Positions 32,744-41,682 of a DNA stretch of 64,000 bases are shown in pieces. Each line of letters starts with the position of its first letter. The stretch's first letter is position 1. Under the pieces are notes generated by a model. That model did no database searches, was not told where the DNA came from, and saw only the letters and a program-made list of their open reading frames with translations. Origin of the DNA: Solirubrobacteraceae bacterium (GTDB lineage Bacteria > Actinomycetota > Thermoleophilia > Solirubrobacterales > Solirubrobacteraceae); assembly GCA_017882455.1 (NCBI GenBank), contig JADGPL010000001.1, positions 124,001 through 188,000 of the forward strand, given 5' to 3'. The position numbers and the translations under genes were made by a program.

Positions 32744-33424
32744 CTACCTCCGCGCGAGATACACGCGCACGAAGTCCACGAGCTGGGCGGAGCGGTGGGC
32801 AAAGCCCGAGAGCGTGCGCCCGCTCGCACGATGGGCAAGATCGAGCTCGATCTCGAGCACGCGGTTGCCGGCGCGCACCGCGTCGATCGTCATCCCGACC
32901 TCCATGCCATAGCCGTGCGCCAGCGGCAGAACGTTCTCGAGCGCTTGCTGGCTGAGCGCCCGCTGCCCCGAGATCGGCGCTGTGGTCTGCAATCCACAGC
33001 GCTGGGCGATCGCCCAGCGGGCGAACCCCAGCGCCAGCCCCAGGCCGCCGCCGACCCGCCGGGCGAAGGCGGCGACAGCGACGTCCGCCTGCCCCTCGAG
33101 GACCGCGTCGGCCAGCGGGCCCAGTCGACCGGCCGACTCGGCGAGGTCCCCGTCGCACAGCACGAACACAGCCGGCGCAAGGTCCTCGTCCGTGCTCGCG
33201 CGAGCCTCCTGGAGCGCCTGGCGCGCGGCCGGGGTCACCGCTCCGCCCTTGCCGATCACCCGCTCGCTGCGCACCACCCGCGCGCCCGCGCCGCGTGCGA
33301 TCTCCGCCGTCCGGTCGGTGGAGCCGTCGTCTGCCACCCACACCAAAGCGCTGGGAAACGCGCTTGCCAGGGCGGCCAGCGTGGCGCCGATGCGATCGGC
33401 CTCGTTGTAGGCGGCCACCACCAC
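32744..33424 (-). CDS. Family 2 glycosyltransferase (GT-A fold)
   Basis: 226 residues from GTG 33424; there is no start further upstream in frame, so the N-terminus is as short as the GT2 fold allows. Motifs: VVAAYNEADRIGATL, VWVADDGSTDRTAE, GKGGAV, and LCDGDLAESA as the DXD-like metal site. The order resembles dolichyl-phosphate-sugar synthase/GtrB-like enzymes, but there is no C-terminal membrane segment. It may transfer a sugar to a lipid or polymer; donor and acceptor unknown. Divergent from the biotin-carrier gene with 83 nt between. Confidence 0.8.
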   Translation of the reverse strand: MVVAAYNEADRIGATLAALASAFPSALVWVADDGSTDRTAEIARGAGARVVRSERVIGKGGAVTPAARQALQEARASTDEDLAPAVFVLCDGDLAESAGRLGPLADAVLEGQADVAVAAFARRVGGGLGLALGFARWAIAQRCGLQTTAPISGQRALSQQALENVLPLAHGYGMEVGMTIDAVRAGNRVLEIELDLAHRASGRTLSGFAHRSAQLVDFVRVYLARR

Positions 33425-33507
33425 GAATGTGCGTCGCCGCGGCGATCGGTCTGTCGCGCTGACTATTGTCCCGATCCAGTGGACGCGAGCGGCGGACGGA
33501 GGATCAG

Positions 33508-33720
33508 ATGACTGACGTTGAGGCTCATATCACCGGCACGGTATGGAAAATCGAGTGCGCCGTCGGCGACACCATCGAGGAGGGCGACACTGTGGCCATC
33601 CTCGAGTCGATGAAGATGGAGATGCCGGTCGAGGCAGAGGACTCGGGCACGGTGACCAAGATCCTCTGCGAGGAGGGCCAGGCGGTCAACGAGGGCGACA
33701 CCCTCGTCGTGCTCGAGTAG
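33508..33720 (+). CDS. Stand-alone biotin carrier protein (biotinyl domain)
   Basis: 70 residues from ATG 33508 with GGAGG 6 nt upstream. It is a minimal biotinyl/lipoyl domain with Lys36 in ESMKMEMP as the biotinylation site. Such single-domain carriers serve acyl-CoA carboxylases or related enzymes whose biotin carboxylase lacks the domain. The carboxyltransferase at 20090 is a possible partner; no biotin carboxylase is in the window. An enoyl-CoA hydratase follows 58 nt downstream and biotin synthesis begins at 34637. Confidence 0.9.
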   Translation: MTDVEAHITGTVWKIECAVGDTIEEGDTVAILESMKMEMPVEAEDSGTVTKILCEEGQAVNEGDTLVVLE

Positions 33721-33778
33721 CACGCCGCCGTCCCGAGCTCGGGTCGCGCGCGCGGGCGCTCGACTAGCCTGTCGGTCC

Positions 33779-34606
33779 GTGTCATCCAGCGCTCCCCCAC
33801 GCGAGCTGGCCGACGGCAAGCTACTGATCGACGAGCCGGCCGACGGGGTGGTGCGACTGACGATCTCGAACCCGGCCAAGCGCAATGCGCTCGACCACCC
33901 GATCCTCGACGCGATCAGCGCAACGCTGGCCGAGCTCGGCCAGCCCTCGGCGGGCGCCCGCTGCATAGTGGTGACGGGCGCCCACGGGATGTTCTCGGCG
34001 GGGTATGACATCGGCGAGATCCCTACGGAGGGGTTCGAGGAGCGGGCCGAGAAGCTCGTCGCCCACCCCTTCACCGAAGCAATCGACGCGCTCGAGGCAT
34101 TCGCCTACCCCACGGTTGCGATGCTGCCCGGACACACCATCGGCGGCGGCCTCGAGCTGGCGCTCGCGTGCGACCTGCGCGTCTCACTGGATGTGGTCAA
34201 GCTGGGAATGCCGCCGGCCAAGCTCGGCCTCGTCTACTCCCACACGGGCCTGCGCCGCTTCATCGACGCGATCGGCGTGCCGCGCACGCGCGAGCTGTTC
34301 CTGCTCGGCAAATACATCGACGCCCCCACCGCGCTCAGCTGGGGGCTGGTCAACCGGCTCGCCCCCGCCGAGCGCCTCGAGGCGCTCACGCTCGAGATCG
34401 CGGCCGAGATCGCGGGCAACGCGCCGCTCGCGCAGAAGGGGAACAAGCGCGTGATCGCGGAGCTGCTTCGCGCCGAGAGCCAGCTGACGGCCGAGACCGA
34501 GAGCGAGCTGATCGAGCTGCGCCAGGCCTCGTTCGCCTCGCAGGACATTCGCGAGGGGATGCGAGCGTTCGCCGAGAAGCGCCCCGCGCGCTGGCGCGGC
34601 GAATAG
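33779..34606 (+). CDS. Enoyl-CoA hydratase/isomerase family protein
   Basis: 275 residues, GTG start. Oxyanion-hole segments MFSAGYDIGEIP and LPGHTIGGGLELALACDLRVS are present. The second catalytic position reads MPPAKLGLVYS where hydratases carry a Glu; the Glu is missing, so this may be a decarboxylase-, isomerase- or dienoyl-type crotonase. The C-terminus ends FAEKRPARWRGE, the usual crotonase closing motif (FxxKRxPxW). It lies between the biotin carrier and bioB. Confidence 0.82.
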   Translation: MSSSAPPRELADGKLLIDEPADGVVRLTISNPAKRNALDHPILDAISATLAELGQPSAGARCIVVTGAHGMFSAGYDIGEIPTEGFEERAEKLVAHPFTEAIDALEAFAYPTVAMLPGHTIGGGLELALACDLRVSLDVVKLGMPPAKLGLVYSHTGLRRFIDAIGVPRTRELFLLGKYIDAPTALSWGLVNRLAPAERLEALTLEIAAEIAGNAPLAQKGNKRVIAELLRAESQLTAETESELIELRQASFASQDIREGMRAFAEKRPARWRGE

Positions 34607-34636
34607 CCGTCCGCCACACCTCATAACTTGTGGCGC

Positions 34637-35797
34637 ATGGCGTCGCTGATCACTCGCGAGGAGGCACTTCGACTCGGCGAGATCGAGGACCACGACCAGA
34701 TCGAAGCGCTGATCCAGCGCGCCTGGGAAGCCCGCGTGGAGCGCTTCTCGGACTCGACCGACATGTGCTCGCTGGTCAACGCCAAGTCTGGCGGCTGCGC
34801 CGAGGACTGCGGCTTCTGCGCCCAGTCGCGCTTCGCCGATGCCGAGACCCCGATGCACGCGATGATGGAGCCCGAGCAGATCCTCGAGCATGCCCGCGCG
34901 GCCGAGGCGGCTGGCGCCCACCGCTTCTGCATGGTCACCCAGGGCCAGGGGCTCTCCAGGCGCGACTTCGAGAAGTACCTCGACGGCGTGCGCCTGGTCT
35001 CAGAGCACACCAACCTCAAGCGCTGCGCCTCCGTGGGGCACATCTCGGCCGAGCGCGCCAGGGCGCTGCGCAAGGCGGGCATCCAGCGCGTGCACCACAA
35101 CGTGGAGACCGCGCAGAGCTACTACGACGAGGTCACGAGCACGGTTCGCTACGAGGGTCGCCTGCGCACCATCGACGCGGTCCGCGAGGCCGGCCTGGAG
35201 ACGTGCGTGGGGGGCATCCTAAACCTCGGCGAGACCCGCGCCCAGCGCGTCGAGATGGCGTTTGAGCTCGCCGCGATCGACCCGACGAGCGTGCCCGTCA
35301 ACATGCTCAACCCGCGCCCCGGCACCAAGTTCGGCGACCGCGACTACATGGACCCGTGGGAGGCGGTCAAGTGGATCGCGATCTTCCGCCTGATCCTCCC
35401 CAATGCGCTGTTCCGGCTGTGCGGTGGCCGCGTGGAGAACCTCGGCGAGCTGCAGCGCCTGGCCGTAAGGGCGGGGATCAACGGCGTGATGATGGGCAAC
35501 TTCCTGACCACGCTCGGCAACGAGCCGGAGGCCGACCGCGAGATGTTCGAAGAGCTCGGCCTGAACGTGGCGCGCCAGCCCGACAACGCCGCCAACCCCC
35601 GCCCCGACAACCGCTCTGGGTGGCTGGAGGGCGAGACTCCGGACGTGGTCGAGGATCTGCTCGAGGCCGAAGCCGCACCCGGGCCGGTGGACCTCGGTGT
35701 GCGGCTGTGGGACCCCTCGACCCAGCTCCGCTATCACGCCAAGCGCTCCGTGCCGCCCCGCCCGGACGGGGCCCCCAACCGCGTGCCGGTCGGCTAG
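34637..35797 (+). CDS. bioB: Biotin synthase
   Basis: 386 residues from ATG 34637 (TTG 34628 is possible). The radical-SAM cluster is Cys54-x3-Cys58-x2-Cys61 (SGGCAEDCGFCAQS), followed by TQGQGLS, HNVETA, GGILNLGET and NMLNPRPGTKF. It inserts sulfur into dethiobiotin using two Fe-S clusters, and so depends on Fe-S delivery. The core ends near residue 330 (GNFLTTLGNEP). About 50 further residues (WLEGETPDVVEDLL ... RLWDPSTQLRYHAKRS) form an extension not usual for BioB. First gene of bioB-bioF-bioD. Confidence 0.95.
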   Translation: MASLITREEALRLGEIEDHDQIEALIQRAWEARVERFSDSTDMCSLVNAKSGGCAEDCGFCAQSRFADAETPMHAMMEPEQILEHARAAEAAGAHRFCMVTQGQGLSRRDFEKYLDGVRLVSEHTNLKRCASVGHISAERARALRKAGIQRVHHNVETAQSYYDEVTSTVRYEGRLRTIDAVREAGLETCVGGILNLGETRAQRVEMAFELAAIDPTSVPVNMLNPRPGTKFGDRDYMDPWEAVKWIAIFRLILPNALFRLCGGRVENLGELQRLAVRAGINGVMMGNFLTTLGNEPEADREMFEELGLNVARQPDNAANPRPDNRSGWLEGETPDVVEDLLEAEAAPGPVDLGVRLWDPSTQLRYHAKRSVPPRPDGAPNRVPVG

Positions 35798-35808
35798 CCG
35801 GCTCAGCG

Positions 35809-37212
35809 ATGAGCGAGATCGAAGCGCGCCTGCAGGAGCTGGAGCGACTCGGCCTCGGCCGGCGCCTGCGCCTGATCAGCGGGCCGCAGGGGCCCACGGT
35901 CCTGCTGGAAGGCAAGCCGGTGCTGCTGCTCTGCTCCAACAACTACCTCGGGCTCGCCGACCATCCTCGGGTGCGCGAGGCAGCGGCAGACGCTGCGATG
36001 CGCTGGGGAGTCGGGGCGGGCGCCTCACGTCTGGTGTCGGGGACGATGACCATCCACGGTCGCCTGGAGGAGCGCCTCGCGGCCTTCAAGCGCAGCGAGG
36101 CATGCGTCCTGTTCGGGTCGGGATACCTGGCCAACCTCGGCGTGATCGGCGCCCTGGCCGGTAGCGGAGACGCAATCTTCTCCGACGAGCTCAACCACGC
36201 CTCGATCGTGGATGGCTGCCGGCTCTCGCGAGCAGAGGTGATCGTCTACCGCCACCGCGACGTCGAGCACCTCGAGTGGAGCCTGCGCCGTCATGGCGGC
36301 GGGCGCGACGGCCAGGGACGGCGGCTGATCGTCACCGACTCGGTGTTCTCGATGGACGGCGACGTGGCGCCGCTGGCACAGCTGGCCGACGTGGCCGACG
36401 CCTATGACGCACGCCTGGTGGTCGACGAGGCGCACGCGCTCGGCAACCTCGGGCCCGACGGACGCGGCGCCGTGGCCGAGGCCGGGCTGGAGGGCGAGGT
36501 CGACGTGGTGATCGGCACCCTCGGCAAGGCGCTCGGCTCCTATGGCGCCTACGCGTGCGCGAGCGCCGAGATGGTCCGCTACCTGATCAACACGGCGCGC
36601 TCGCTGATCTTCTCGACGGCTCCCTCCCCGCCCGCCGTGGCTGGAGCGTTGGCCGCGCTGGACCTCCTGCGCGAGCGACCCCATCGCGTCCAGAGACTGC
36701 GCTCCAACGCCCGCGCGCTGCGCAGGGCGCTCGCCGCCCAGGGATTCCCGATACCGGAGAGCGAGATGCAGATCGTGCCGCTGATCGTGGGCGAGGAGCG
36801 AGCCGCGCTGCGCCTCTGCCAGGAGGCCATCGAGCACGGCGTATTCGCTCAGGCAATCCGACCTCCCACGGTGCCCAGCGGGACCTCGCGCCTGCGCCTG
36901 ACGGCGATGGCCTCCCACACGGCCTCCGAGCTGCGCATGGCCGGTGAGCTGTTCGGCAAGCTCGCCCGCCGGATCGGCCTCGATCCCGCCTCGATGGTGC
37001 CCCCTCACAGCGAACGCGAAGCGGCACCCGAGCCGGCCGGGTTCGAGGCGGAGCGCTTCGAAGGCGAGCCGGTGCTCGCACGACGCCCGGGCGCACCCTT
37101 CGACCTCGAGCGCGAAGGCCGGCCCGTACCCGCGGCCGCGGCCGCCCAGACGGCTCCGCCCGCGCCGTTCGATCTCGAGCGCGAGCTGTCCTCGGGCGCA
37201 CGCGCGGCCTAG
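35809..37212 (+). CDS. bioF: 8-amino-7-oxononanoate synthase with C-terminal extension
   Basis: 467 residues from ATG 35809, 11 nt after bioB. The PLP fold is complete: SNNYLGLADHP, ASRLVSGT, DELNHASIVDG, Asp206 in VVDEAHALG and PLP lysine Lys240 in GTLGKALGSYGAY. It condenses pimeloyl-ACP (or -CoA) with alanine. The catalytic part ends near 383. The last ~85 residues are Pro/Ala/Glu-rich and contain the heptad PFDLERE twice, an extension not typical of BioF. A glycine C-acetyltransferase is an alternative, but the bio context decides. Confidence 0.92.
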   Translation: MSEIEARLQELERLGLGRRLRLISGPQGPTVLLEGKPVLLLCSNNYLGLADHPRVREAAADAAMRWGVGAGASRLVSGTMTIHGRLEERLAAFKRSEACVLFGSGYLANLGVIGALAGSGDAIFSDELNHASIVDGCRLSRAEVIVYRHRDVEHLEWSLRRHGGGRDGQGRRLIVTDSVFSMDGDVAPLAQLADVADAYDARLVVDEAHALGNLGPDGRGAVAEAGLEGEVDVVIGTLGKALGSYGAYACASAEMVRYLINTARSLIFSTAPSPPAVAGALAALDLLRERPHRVQRLRSNARALRRALAAQGFPIPESEMQIVPLIVGEERAALRLCQEAIEHGVFAQAIRPPTVPSGTSRLRLTAMASHTASELRMAGELFGKLARRIGLDPASMVPPHSEREAAPEPAGFEAERFEGEPVLARRPGAPFDLEREGRPVPAAAAAQTAPPAPFDLERELSSGARAA

Positions 37213-37226
37213 CGCGGCCACGCATA

Positions 37227-37943
37227 GTGCGCGGCCTGTTCGTCACGGGAACCGACACGGGCGTCGGCAAGAGCGTTCTGAGCGCATGCCTGCTGGCCGC
37301 GATGGCCGCCGCCGGCGAGCCGGTGCGCGCCTACAAGCCCGTGCTCACCGGGCTGGACGACGAGACTGACGCGACCGGCACACCCGGGGCCGGCGCGCGA
37401 TGGCCGCCGGACCATGAGCTGCTGGCGGCAGCTTCGGGGATGCGGCCCGAGCAGGTGGCGCCGTTGCGCTTCGGGCTCGCCGTCTCGCCGCACCTCGCCG
37501 CGGCGCTGGCGGGCGAGCGGATAGAGCCGAGCGAGCTCGTCGCCCTCGCGCGCGGGCGCGGTCGCGAAGGGACGCTGATCGTGGAGGGCGTTGGCGGCCT
37601 GCTCGTGCCCCTCGCGGACTCCTACACCGTGCTCGACCTCGCCGCAGACCTGGCCCTGGGGCTGGTGATCGCGGCACGGCCGGGCCTTGGCACGATCAAC
37701 CACACGCTGTTGACGCTGCAGGCGGCGCGCGCCGCCACCCTGGACGTGCGCGCCGTGGTGCTCACGCCTTGGCCCTTCCAGCCTGGAGAGATCGAGCGGT
37801 CGAACCGGGACACGATCGCGCGCCTCGGCAGCGTCGAGGTCCACACGCTCGCCGCCCTTCCCGGCCCTGATCCAGCCGCGATGGCGGAGGCCGGTGAGGT
37901 CCTGCCATGGCGGCGGTGGCTCGGCGAGCATGCGATCGGCTGA
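37227..37943 (+). CDS. bioD: Dethiobiotin synthetase
   Basis: 238 residues, GTG start 14 nt after bioF. The Walker A-like loop is FVTGTDTGVGKSVLSA, followed by YKPVLTG and the EGVGGLLVPL motif, all diagnostic. It closes the ureido ring of dethiobiotin from DAPA, CO2 and ATP. Third gene of the bio operon; the DAPA-forming bioA is convergent at 40138-41385, separated by a secreted-protein gene. Confidence 0.94.
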   Translation: MRGLFVTGTDTGVGKSVLSACLLAAMAAAGEPVRAYKPVLTGLDDETDATGTPGAGARWPPDHELLAAASGMRPEQVAPLRFGLAVSPHLAAALAGERIEPSELVALARGRGREGTLIVEGVGGLLVPLADSYTVLDLAADLALGLVIAARPGLGTINHTLLTLQAARAATLDVRAVVLTPWPFQPGEIERSNRDTIARLGSVEVHTLAALPGPDPAAMAEAGEVLPWRRWLGEHAIG

Positions 37944-38063
37944 CGCGCCCGAGGTGCCGCGTGTGCTTCTCTATGTGCCTGTATCGCGCCCGGCTGGCCG
38001 CAGCTACCGGCGCCAACCGCTGCGATGTCGTCGATCCCCCACCCCACTCCCAGGAGGCCGTTC

Positions 38064-40118
38064 GTGCTCTCAGGTCGTGCCCGCCTCACGCTGCTGCTGA
38101 TCGCTGCCTCGCTGGTGCTCACAGGAGCGCTCGCGTCGAGCGCCGACGCGGAAGTCACCGCCTCGCAGATCACCTCGCCGGCCGATCCGACGCTGCCGCC
38201 GCTGGTCAAACAGCCGCTGAAAGCGACGAGCAGCCAGACGCTGACCGTGAGCGGGACCACCACGACGAACGACGCGAACGCCTCCGACACGGTGGAACTG
38301 GGGTGCTTCTACACGGGCGTCGAAGGAGCCAAGAAGGAGACCGTCCTCAAGAAGGTGAACGGCGAAGCCCTCACGATCCCGGTGAGCACCTTGGACGGGT
38401 CGTTCACGACCTCGGAAGCTGCGCTTGAAGGCCTGCTGCACCAACAGCCGTGCATGTTGCGGGCCGTTCCCCCAGCGACCCCGGAAACAGCGTCGGTGAC
38501 GGCATTCGCCGGTCCGCGGCTCGGCGACGCCGGGATTGCGACCGTGGGCACCGAAGCGAGCAAGCTCACGGACGACGAACTGTCAACCACGACCTTGCAG
38601 GGCTACTGGCTATGGAAGTCCGCAGGCAGTTGCGGACCATCCAGCAATGTGTTCGAACCGTCCAGCTTCCAAAGGGCCGTGCCGCCGATCTTCCATTGCG
38701 CCGCCACCCTGTCCGAGACGACCGAATTGAAAGAACCGTCGATCGTCGTAGACGCCCACAACGGCTACGCCGTGGCCGCAGCATCCACCATCAACGCGGG
38801 CGCTGTCGGGCAGCCGTTCCTGGAGCTCGGGGCTCCAAGCTTCAACGAAGCTACCGGCGTCCTCACACAGACCGAGACCGAGCCCATCGTCCACTGTGAG
38901 AAGGCCGGGGGCGAACCTGTGGACGTGCCCGAACCGACCTCCGCCGAATGCGTCCAGTTCGCCTCCACGGGCGTGGAGCTCGTCCGCACAGTGACGACCG
39001 GCGAAGGTGGTCTGCAGGCAACGGTGACCGACGAACTCAAGAGCACCGAAGCGAGCGGCGCTCACACGATCACCCTGCGCTACCGCGAGCAGCAGGGCGG
39101 CATTGAACCCAGCTATAAGTTCCCGGGCGAATCGGCGTTCAAGCGGTACAAAGCCACCGAATCTGCGCCCACCGGGTCATCGGCTCCCGAGACCGTGTAC
39201 TTCCAGGCGAGCGAAGAATCGGCGGAACCGGAAAGCCCGCATGAAAACCCTCGGGGGGCGATCACCCTGTCGGCAACCCCGACCGCCGTCAAGTTCGCGG
39301 GCCCCAACGCCTTCGAACTCGTCTACTCCGGACAAACAGTCCCCGCCTCGGGCGCGTTGACCCTCACCCAGGCGCTCTCGCAGACCCGAGCCGCGGAACC
39401 ACCAACGCTGAGCGTCGCCTCGCCGGTCTCCGGCACGACGGTGTCCACTTCAACGATCAACGTCTCCGGGAGCGCCTCCGGCAACTTTGGGATCGCCTCC
39501 TTGAGTGTGAACGGCTCCGCCGTCACCGTCGCCAACGACGGCACCTGGTCCACGAGCGTTCCGCTGAGCAGCGGCGCCAACACCATCTCGGCTGTGGCGA
39601 CGGACAACGCCGGCAAGACCACATCGCGCTCCATCACCGTCACCTACACCCCCCCGGTCACCGAAACCCCGGCCGGCAAAACGCCCCCGGTGGAAACACC
39701 GCCGAGCTCGACGCCGGTGCGCGCACGCGCCTCGCTCTCGGGCAAGGTCACCGGCACCGGCGGCAAAGTGGCCTACACCCTGGCCTGCGTTGGCACGGCG
39801 GGGGAGCGCTGCAACGTGACGGTGACGCTGTACACCGTCGAGAGGCTGCGCGCTGGGAAGCTCCTCGGCCTGACCGCGAGCCAGAAGACCCGCACCAAGC
39901 GGATCGTCCTCGCCTCGGGCACGCTGTCGATCCCGGCGGGGCTGCGCGTGAACGTGTCGGTGAAGCTGGACGCCACCGGGCGCAAGCTGCTGGCCCGCTT
40001 CGGCAAGATCCCCGCCCGCCTCAGCACGATCCTGAGCGCGAGCGCGGGAGCGCCCGCGGAAACTGTGGTCGCGCAGAACGTGACGATCACGCCCGTCAAG
40101 AAGCCCAAGAAGAAGTAG
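38064..40118 (+). CDS. Secreted protein with bacterial Ig-like domain
   Basis: 684 residues from GTG 38064, chosen because AGGAGG ends 6 nt upstream and a clean signal peptide follows (RARLTLLLIAASLVLTG ... ADA); ATG 38025 would add 13 odd residues. Residues ~30-440 are Thr/Ser/Glu-rich beta-type sequence with six or so cysteines. Residues ~443-530 form an Ig-like domain (SGSASGNFGIASLSVNG, SSGANTISAVATDNAGKT), then a Pro/Thr linker and a final all-beta domain (KVAYTLACVG ... NVTVTLYTV). The C-terminus is basic (PVKKPKKK). It interrupts the bio cluster; no link to biotin is visible. Confidence 0.75.
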   Translation: MLSGRARLTLLLIAASLVLTGALASSADAEVTASQITSPADPTLPPLVKQPLKATSSQTLTVSGTTTTNDANASDTVELGCFYTGVEGAKKETVLKKVNGEALTIPVSTLDGSFTTSEAALEGLLHQQPCMLRAVPPATPETASVTAFAGPRLGDAGIATVGTEASKLTDDELSTTTLQGYWLWKSAGSCGPSSNVFEPSSFQRAVPPIFHCAATLSETTELKEPSIVVDAHNGYAVAAASTINAGAVGQPFLELGAPSFNEATGVLTQTETEPIVHCEKAGGEPVDVPEPTSAECVQFASTGVELVRTVTTGEGGLQATVTDELKSTEASGAHTITLRYREQQGGIEPSYKFPGESAFKRYKATESAPTGSSAPETVYFQASEESAEPESPHENPRGAITLSATPTAVKFAGPNAFELVYSGQTVPASGALTLTQALSQTRAAEPPTLSVASPVSGTTVSTSTINVSGSASGNFGIASLSVNGSAVTVANDGTWSTSVPLSSGANTISAVATDNAGKTTSRSITVTYTPPVTETPAGKTPPVETPPSSTPVRARASLSGKVTGTGGKVAYTLACVGTAGERCNVTVTLYTVERLRAGKLLGLTASQKTRTKRIVLASGTLSIPAGLRVNVSVKLDATGRKLLARFGKIPARLSTILSASAGAPAETVVAQNVTITPVKKPKKK

Positions 40119-40137
40119 GACGTCCGCGCGCAGGGCG

Positions 40138-41385
40138 CTACGTCAGCAGCGCCCGCGCAGCGGCCACCATCGCGCTGGTCACCTGCGCCAGATCCTGCTC
40201 GTCGATCACATAGGGCGGCATCGCGTAGATCAGGTCGCGGAAGGGACGCAGCCACACGCCGTGCTCGATCGCGGTGGCGGTGGCGGCCGCGACGTCCACG
40301 TCGCGCTCGAGCTGGATCACGCCGATCGCTCCCAGCACACGGACGTCGGCCACGCCGGGAAGCTCGCGAGCGGGCTCGAGCCCGGCACGCAGCCCCTGCT
40401 CGATCGCCGCAACCCGCTCGCGCCAATGACCATCGGCCAGCAGCTCCAGCGATGCCAGCGCCACGGCGCAGGCGAGCGGGTTGCCCATGAAGGTGGGCCC
40501 GTGCATCAGGCCTCCGCCCTCCCCCGAGGAGATCGCGTCGGCCACGGCCGGCGTGCAGACGGTGGCGGCGAGCGTCATGTAGCCGCCCGTGAGCGCCTTG
40601 CCCACGCACATCACATCCGGACTCACCCCGGCGTGCTCGCTGGCGAACATCGCGCCCGTGCGCCCGAAGCCGGTGGCGATCTCGTCGAGCACCAGCAGCA
40701 TCTCGTACTCGTCGCACACCGCCCGCAGGTGCGCGACGCAGGCGGGCGAGTGAAAGCGCATGCCGCCCGCTCCCTGCACCACCGGCTCGACGATCACCGC
40801 GGCCAGCTCGCCCGCGTGGGCCGCGGCCAGCTCTCTGACCTGCTCGGCCCACGCCTCATCCAGACCCGCGTGGAATCCGTCGGGGGGGCGCTCGGCGAAC
40901 ACGTGCTGCGGAAGAACGCCCGCGAACAGGCTGTGCATGCCGCCCACCGGGTCGCACACCGCCATCGCACCGGCGGTGTCGCCGTGATAGCCGCCCCGGA
41001 CGGTCAAGAGCCGGGTGCGCTCCGTTCGTCCCTGCGCGTGCTGGTACTGCAGGCAGATCTTGATGGCCACCTCGACCGACACCGAGCCCGAGTCGGCCAG
41101 GAAGACCCGCTCGAGCCCCGCGGGCGCGATCTCGGTGAGGCGCTCGGCGAGGCGGATGGCGGGCTCGTGGGTGAGGCCGCCGAACATCACGTGCGCCATC
41201 CGGCCCAGCTGATCGGTCACGGCATGATCCAGGGCCGGGTGGCGATAGCCGTGGATGGCGCACCACCACGAGGCCATCCCGTCGATCAGCTCGCGCCCGT
41301 CGGCCAGGCGCAGCCGCACTCCCTCCGCCGAGACCACCGGCAGCGAGGGCATCGACGCCGGCAGCGCCCCGTAGGGGTGCCACAC
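40138..41385 (-). CDS. bioA: Adenosylmethionine-8-amino-7-oxononanoate aminotransferase
   Basis: 415 residues from GTG 41385; the family usually has a few more residues before WHPY, but no upstream start fits. Diagnostic segments are [55 protein letters not shown] and PLP lysine Lys263 (VGKALTGGY). It makes 7,8-diaminopelargonate from KAPA with SAM as donor. It is convergent to the secreted-protein gene (19 nt) and 49 nt after rubredoxin on the same strand, so likely transcribed with it. Confidence 0.93.
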   Translation of the reverse strand: MWHPYGALPASMPSLPVVSAEGVRLRLADGRELIDGMASWWCAIHGYRHPALDHAVTDQLGRMAHVMFGGLTHEPAIRLAERLTEIAPAGLERVFLADSGSVSVEVAIKICLQYQHAQGRTERTRLLTVRGGYHGDTAGAMAVCDPVGGMHSLFAGVLPQHVFAERPPDGFHAGLDEAWAEQVRELAAAHAGELAAVIVEPVVQGAGGMRFHSPACVAHLRAVCDEYEMLLVLDEIATGFGRTGAMFASEHAGVSPDVMCVGKALTGGYMTLAATVCTPAVADAISSGEGGGLMHGPTFMGNPLACAVALASLELLADGHWRERVAAIEQGLRAGLEPARELPGVADVRVLGAIGVIQLERDVDVAAATATAIEHGVWLRPFRDLIYAMPPYVIDEQDLAQVTSAMVAAARALLT

Positions 41386-41434
41386 GCGCTCGGCGTCGAG
41401 CGCGAGCAGCTCCTGCCAGGACGAAGCGGCCGTG

Positions 41435-41620
41435 TCAGTCCTCGTAGAGGGTGAAGTCGCGCTTACGCGCCCCGCACACCGGGCAGAACCAGGTGTCGGG
41501 AATGCCCTCGAACGGGGTTCCGGCCGGGATTCCTCCGTCCGGGTCGCCCTCGTCGGGGTCGTAGATGTAGCCGCAGGACTCGCAGATCCAGCGCTGCACT
41601 GTCTCGGTGGGGGCGCTCAT
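41435..41620 (-). CDS. Rubredoxin
   Basis: 61 residues with both iron-binding knuckles: [10 protein letters not shown] and [11 protein letters not shown], plus the aromatic core ([20 protein letters not shown]). It is a small one-electron Fe(Cys)4 carrier in the cytosol. Position directly upstream of bioA is unusual; a redox partner cannot be named (alkane hydroxylase and other oxygenase systems are the known users). Confidence 0.95.
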   Translation of the reverse strand: MSAPTETVQRWICESCGYIYDPDEGDPDGGIPAGTPFEGIPDTWFCPVCGARKRDFTLYED

Positions 41621-41682
41621 GCGCAGGGGTTCTCGTTGGTGTGGCTCATGCGAGAAAGATTACCGACAGGTAGGGTCAGCCG

